From: Nitrospira sp. CR1.1
GTDB lineage: Bacteria > Nitrospirota > Nitrospiria > Nitrospirales > Nitrospiraceae
Direction of reading: 5' to 3'
NCBI GenBank assembly: GCA_014055465.1
Contig: WIAF01000004.1
Span: 124,001-188,000, forward strand
DNA: 64,000 bases
Under the pieces are notes generated by a model. That model did not search any database and was not told the DNA's origin. It saw only the letters and a list, made by a program, of their open reading frames with translations. The translations under genes and the position numbers were made by a program. This document shows, one piece after another, positions 62,901 through 64,000 of this stretch; position 1 is the stretch's first letter, and each line of letters starts with the position of its first letter.

Positions 62901-62996
62901 CAGACGACCGTGACGTCTATACCACCAGAGGCCTTCGACGATGGAGAATCGTGCAAACCGGAGGGATTTGATCAATCGCTGCATCATATAATTCAT
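59931..62996 (-). CDS. Three-domain glycosyltransferase (GT2-GT2-GT4)
   Basis: The 1021-residue protein has three catalytic units. The first GT2 domain (about 98-330) has PTISVVMPVHDPPLEFLTRA and the metal-binding LLFFDHDDELTPDAV. The second GT2 domain (about 355-600) has PTVTILIPTKNQVAVLRQCV and LVLFLNNDTEVKSPRWLSQM. The C-terminal GT4-type domain (about 650-1000) has VVILLLGTVCPRKGQQDLVK, LFVCTSQLESYPRVVLEAMA and LPIVTTPVFGIREQVREGV. Such proteins can add several sugars in sequence to one acceptor. The acidic residues of each domain look intact. It follows the right-edge methyltransferase gene by 99 bp. Confidence 0.9.
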   Translation of the reverse strand: MNYMMQRLIKSLRFARFSIVEGLWWYRRHGRLPRRAECADLFRKAFFRFKILAQRISPAPKTIEPVLQPYEAWLRVNVWNRRRRDDLLDRLSQHAGRLPTISVVMPVHDPPLEFLTRAIDSVRAQVCGEWELCIADDCSTNPAVRDELERFREKDPRIRITYLERNLNISLATNRAAELATGEFLLFFDHDDELTPDAVGEAVLYLADHHETDALYSDDDKIDLSGRRYAPQFKPDWSPELLLSYMYMSHVFVVRRSLFESVGGMRAGFEGAQDYDLALRVAERTGAVGHIPKVLYHWRALPGSTASSGAAKPASLEAGQRAVAETFERRGIAARVTQPEFAAAGNLGIYCHEFPDDGPTVTILIPTKNQVAVLRQCVESLRATTYRQYEIVIIDNESDDPETVAYLRSLPHRVIRIDNPSGRFNYAAINNRAVEQVAGELVLFLNNDTEVKSPRWLSQMVGYAQMSGVGAVGAKLIFADGRIQHAGIVHGLYHGMAGPAFKLTPSWEHGYLAYASVVRNCSAVTAACLLTSRRLFLELGGFNEAEFGVAYNDVDYCYRLVDQKYRCVYCPEAQLIHYEGYSRGFRDDPAEVAAFKQMYKRRRDPWYSPHLSLVDEGFNFVPRTIAARRQKPIPMVMTALSLNCEGAPWSQYELTKELVRRKVIQPIVFSPVDGPLRSLYEEEGIPVMVDRHPLWGVTTLKEYEEAVRAFSSKCLSWGAELAYANTLQSFYAVAAAHEAGLPSVWNPRESEPWQTYFDYLPDGVVQKAYDCFALPYRVVFVADATRDAYAALNTRHNFTVVRNGLDRTRIEQASREWLPAQARKALGARDGEVVILLLGTVCPRKGQQDLVKALSQLSPDLQARVRCYIVGDRPSEYSVALHALVAELPSELRGRVHLIPEARQTTQYYRAADLFVCTSQLESYPRVVLEAMAYGLPIVTTPVFGIREQVREGVNALFYEAGDSGALADRLRSVLLDEALRVRLASKSASVLAIGTDFDEMVGHYADIFAEAWLSGGGLLS

Positions 62997-63095
62997 GGGC
63001 TCATGATAAGACCGTGGGCAAGACGGCTGCCACCCTACCTCGATCGCCGATCGACGCAGGCAAGCTCAGTCCGAATGAGCCTCCGTGTAAACACT

Positions 63096-64000
63096 CTACG
63101 GTTCCTTCTCGGCCCGGCTTCCGCTGACAGCCCGAAGTGCATTTGCGACAACGCGAAGAGGTCGTGTCGCTTTCCAGGAATGTGAATTCATCATCAGTTC
63201 GATTGCCGTCTTCAACCCTGCCACCTCTTCCTCCAGCCCCAGGATTTTCCGGCCGGCATGCTCCAGCTGATGTTGGAGCACATGAATTTCAGGATCTGAT
63301 TCGCCGATTTGTTCAAACAGGCTGGAGGCTACTGCAGGCAAGACGGCGTCCGAAGCTATTGCCACTTGATAACAGGGACGCACGAGTCCGCTTGCTTTCT
63401 GTACTGCCGAACCCTGTTCTCGGGAGTAGTGAGCCGCTTCTCCTGTCACCCCTTGAGGCAGAATTGCCGATGCATACAGTACCCGCTGCCCGAGCATCGC
63501 CACCCGCTTGAAGTAGCGCTCAACAAGTCGCTGGAATTCTTCCGCATACAATTCTTTCACATGATAGGCATTGGCGTGATTGCTCCGTTCTGTATATTCC
63601 AGCTTGTCCGGACTGGACATGATCATGACCCCGCCAGGTCGCAAGACGCGTTTGATTTCCGCAAACATCGCCTCGTGCTCCGTGTGGTGCTCGATAGTCT
63701 CGAAACTCACCACCAGATCGACGGCACAGTCCGGGAGCGGAATCTCCGCGCATCGACCGATCAGGAACTCGAGATTGGACCGCTGATAGGACGCCTTGGC
63801 ATGGGCAATCGCATCCGGCGCAATATCTACCCCATAGACTCGCGACGCCACGCCCGCAAGCACTGCTGAGCCGTACCCTTCTCCGCAGGCGATATCGAGA
63901 ACAACTTTCCCCGGAGAAAAATCCTTCGCCAAGGCATAGCGATGCAAATGCTCCAGTGCGATTGTCCCCTGCATCTCAGGAAGAAATCGCTCCCCGGTCG
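63096..64000 (-). CDS. SAM-dependent methyltransferase, N-terminus beyond the window
   Basis: The frame continues past the right edge: the visible N-terminus reads TGERFLPEMQGTIALEHLHR, where GERFLPE is a conserved part before the apparent ATG at 63974. That ATG is therefore internal. Motif I is VVLDIACGEGYGSAVLAGVA, then VYGVDIAPDAIAHAKA and VSFETIEHHTEHEAMFAEIK. LRPGGVMIMSSPDKLEYTER and YHVKELYAEEFQRLVERYF are typical of methyltransferases from LPS and capsule loci. The C-terminal 60 residues form a coiled coil (EIHVLQHQLEHAGRKILGLE). It is the first gene of the locus visible here. Confidence 0.88.
   Translation of the reverse strand, partial: TGERFLPEMQGTIALEHLHRYALAKDFSPGKVVLDIACGEGYGSAVLAGVASRVYGVDIAPDAIAHAKASYQRSNLEFLIGRCAEIPLPDCAVDLVVSFETIEHHTEHEAMFAEIKRVLRPGGVMIMSSPDKLEYTERSNHANAYHVKELYAEEFQRLVERYFKRVAMLGQRVLYASAILPQGVTGEAAHYSREQGSAVQKASGLVRPCYQVAIASDAVLPAVASSLFEQIGESDPEIHVLQHQLEHAGRKILGLEEEVAGLKTAIELMMNSHSWKATRPLRVVANALRAVSGSRAEKEP

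Noticed and set aside
1-64000. tRNA, rRNA and CRISPR arrays
   Set aside because: Intergenic stretches were read for T-loop-like GGTTCGAATCC motifs, conserved rRNA blocks and regularly spaced short repeats; none was found. A tRNAscan or Infernal run would settle this.

Overview
The window is GC-rich bacterial chromosome. The gene content (gltBD, ppk1, AmgK/MurU, GH57, a TtuA/TtuB-like tRNA thiolation pair, a maltose-type ABC transporter, a large surface-glycan locus, many small conserved unknowns) fits best a Nitrospira-like member of the Nitrospirota. That is inferred from overall resemblance: there is no rRNA or other marker gene here. No tRNA, rRNA or CRISPR array was seen.

Layout. (1) 1-6.8 kb is a plastic accessory region: a membrane-protein fragment at the left edge, a secreted unknown, DUF5069, a toxin-antitoxin operon (PF09720-type antitoxin and ParE toxin) with an orphan DUF433 gene, then a decayed chromosomal integron. 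The integron has four attC-like sites separating one-gene cassettes (VOC protein, DUF3995 membrane protein, methyltransferase, GIY-YIG protein), all on the minus strand, followed by a 5'-truncated integron integrase pseudogene in the same orientation as the cassettes. Next to it are two related long-hairpin repeats. (2) 6.8-21.6 kb is housekeeping: gltB-gltD, ispB-type polyprenyl synthase, DUF1015, an NtrC-type regulator, amgK-murU peptidoglycan-sugar recycling, an aldo/keto reductase, a small zinc-ribbon protein and VanZ. (3) 21.7-33.2 kb is carbohydrate and maintenance functions: a GH57 glucanase, galT-like transferase, a 50-residue membrane protein, ttuB-like carrier plus ttuA, ogt, a VOC protein, an FN3 protein and an ABC sugar importer. 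(4) 34.3-42.6 kb holds a DnaJ-like protein, MarC, a Spy/CpxP-like and a PepSY periplasmic protein, ilvD, a secreted lyase-fold protein and ppk1. (5) 42.9-64 kb holds a lipoprotein, a TPR lipoprotein, a Gfo/Idh/MocA-SDR fusion, and then a mostly overlapping minus-strand locus for a cell-surface glycan: DegT aminotransferase, GT4, FAD enzyme, WecA-like initiating transferase, GT, asparagine synthase, methyltransferase, acyltransferase, methyltransferase, a three-domain glycosyltransferase and a methyltransferase cut by the right edge.

The most unusual features cut across these regions. One is a family of about 123-200 bp palindromic elements with CAGG...CCTG ends, six copies in 64 kb. Three start 0-5 bp after a stop codon, one supplies the stop codon of gltD, one lies 45 bp after ttuA and one is in a gene-free gap. 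Others are the inverted-orientation integron remnant, a sulfur carrier whose Gly-Gly is masked by two extra residues, and a shared approximately 30-bp operator-like motif upstream of ppk1 and the next small gene.
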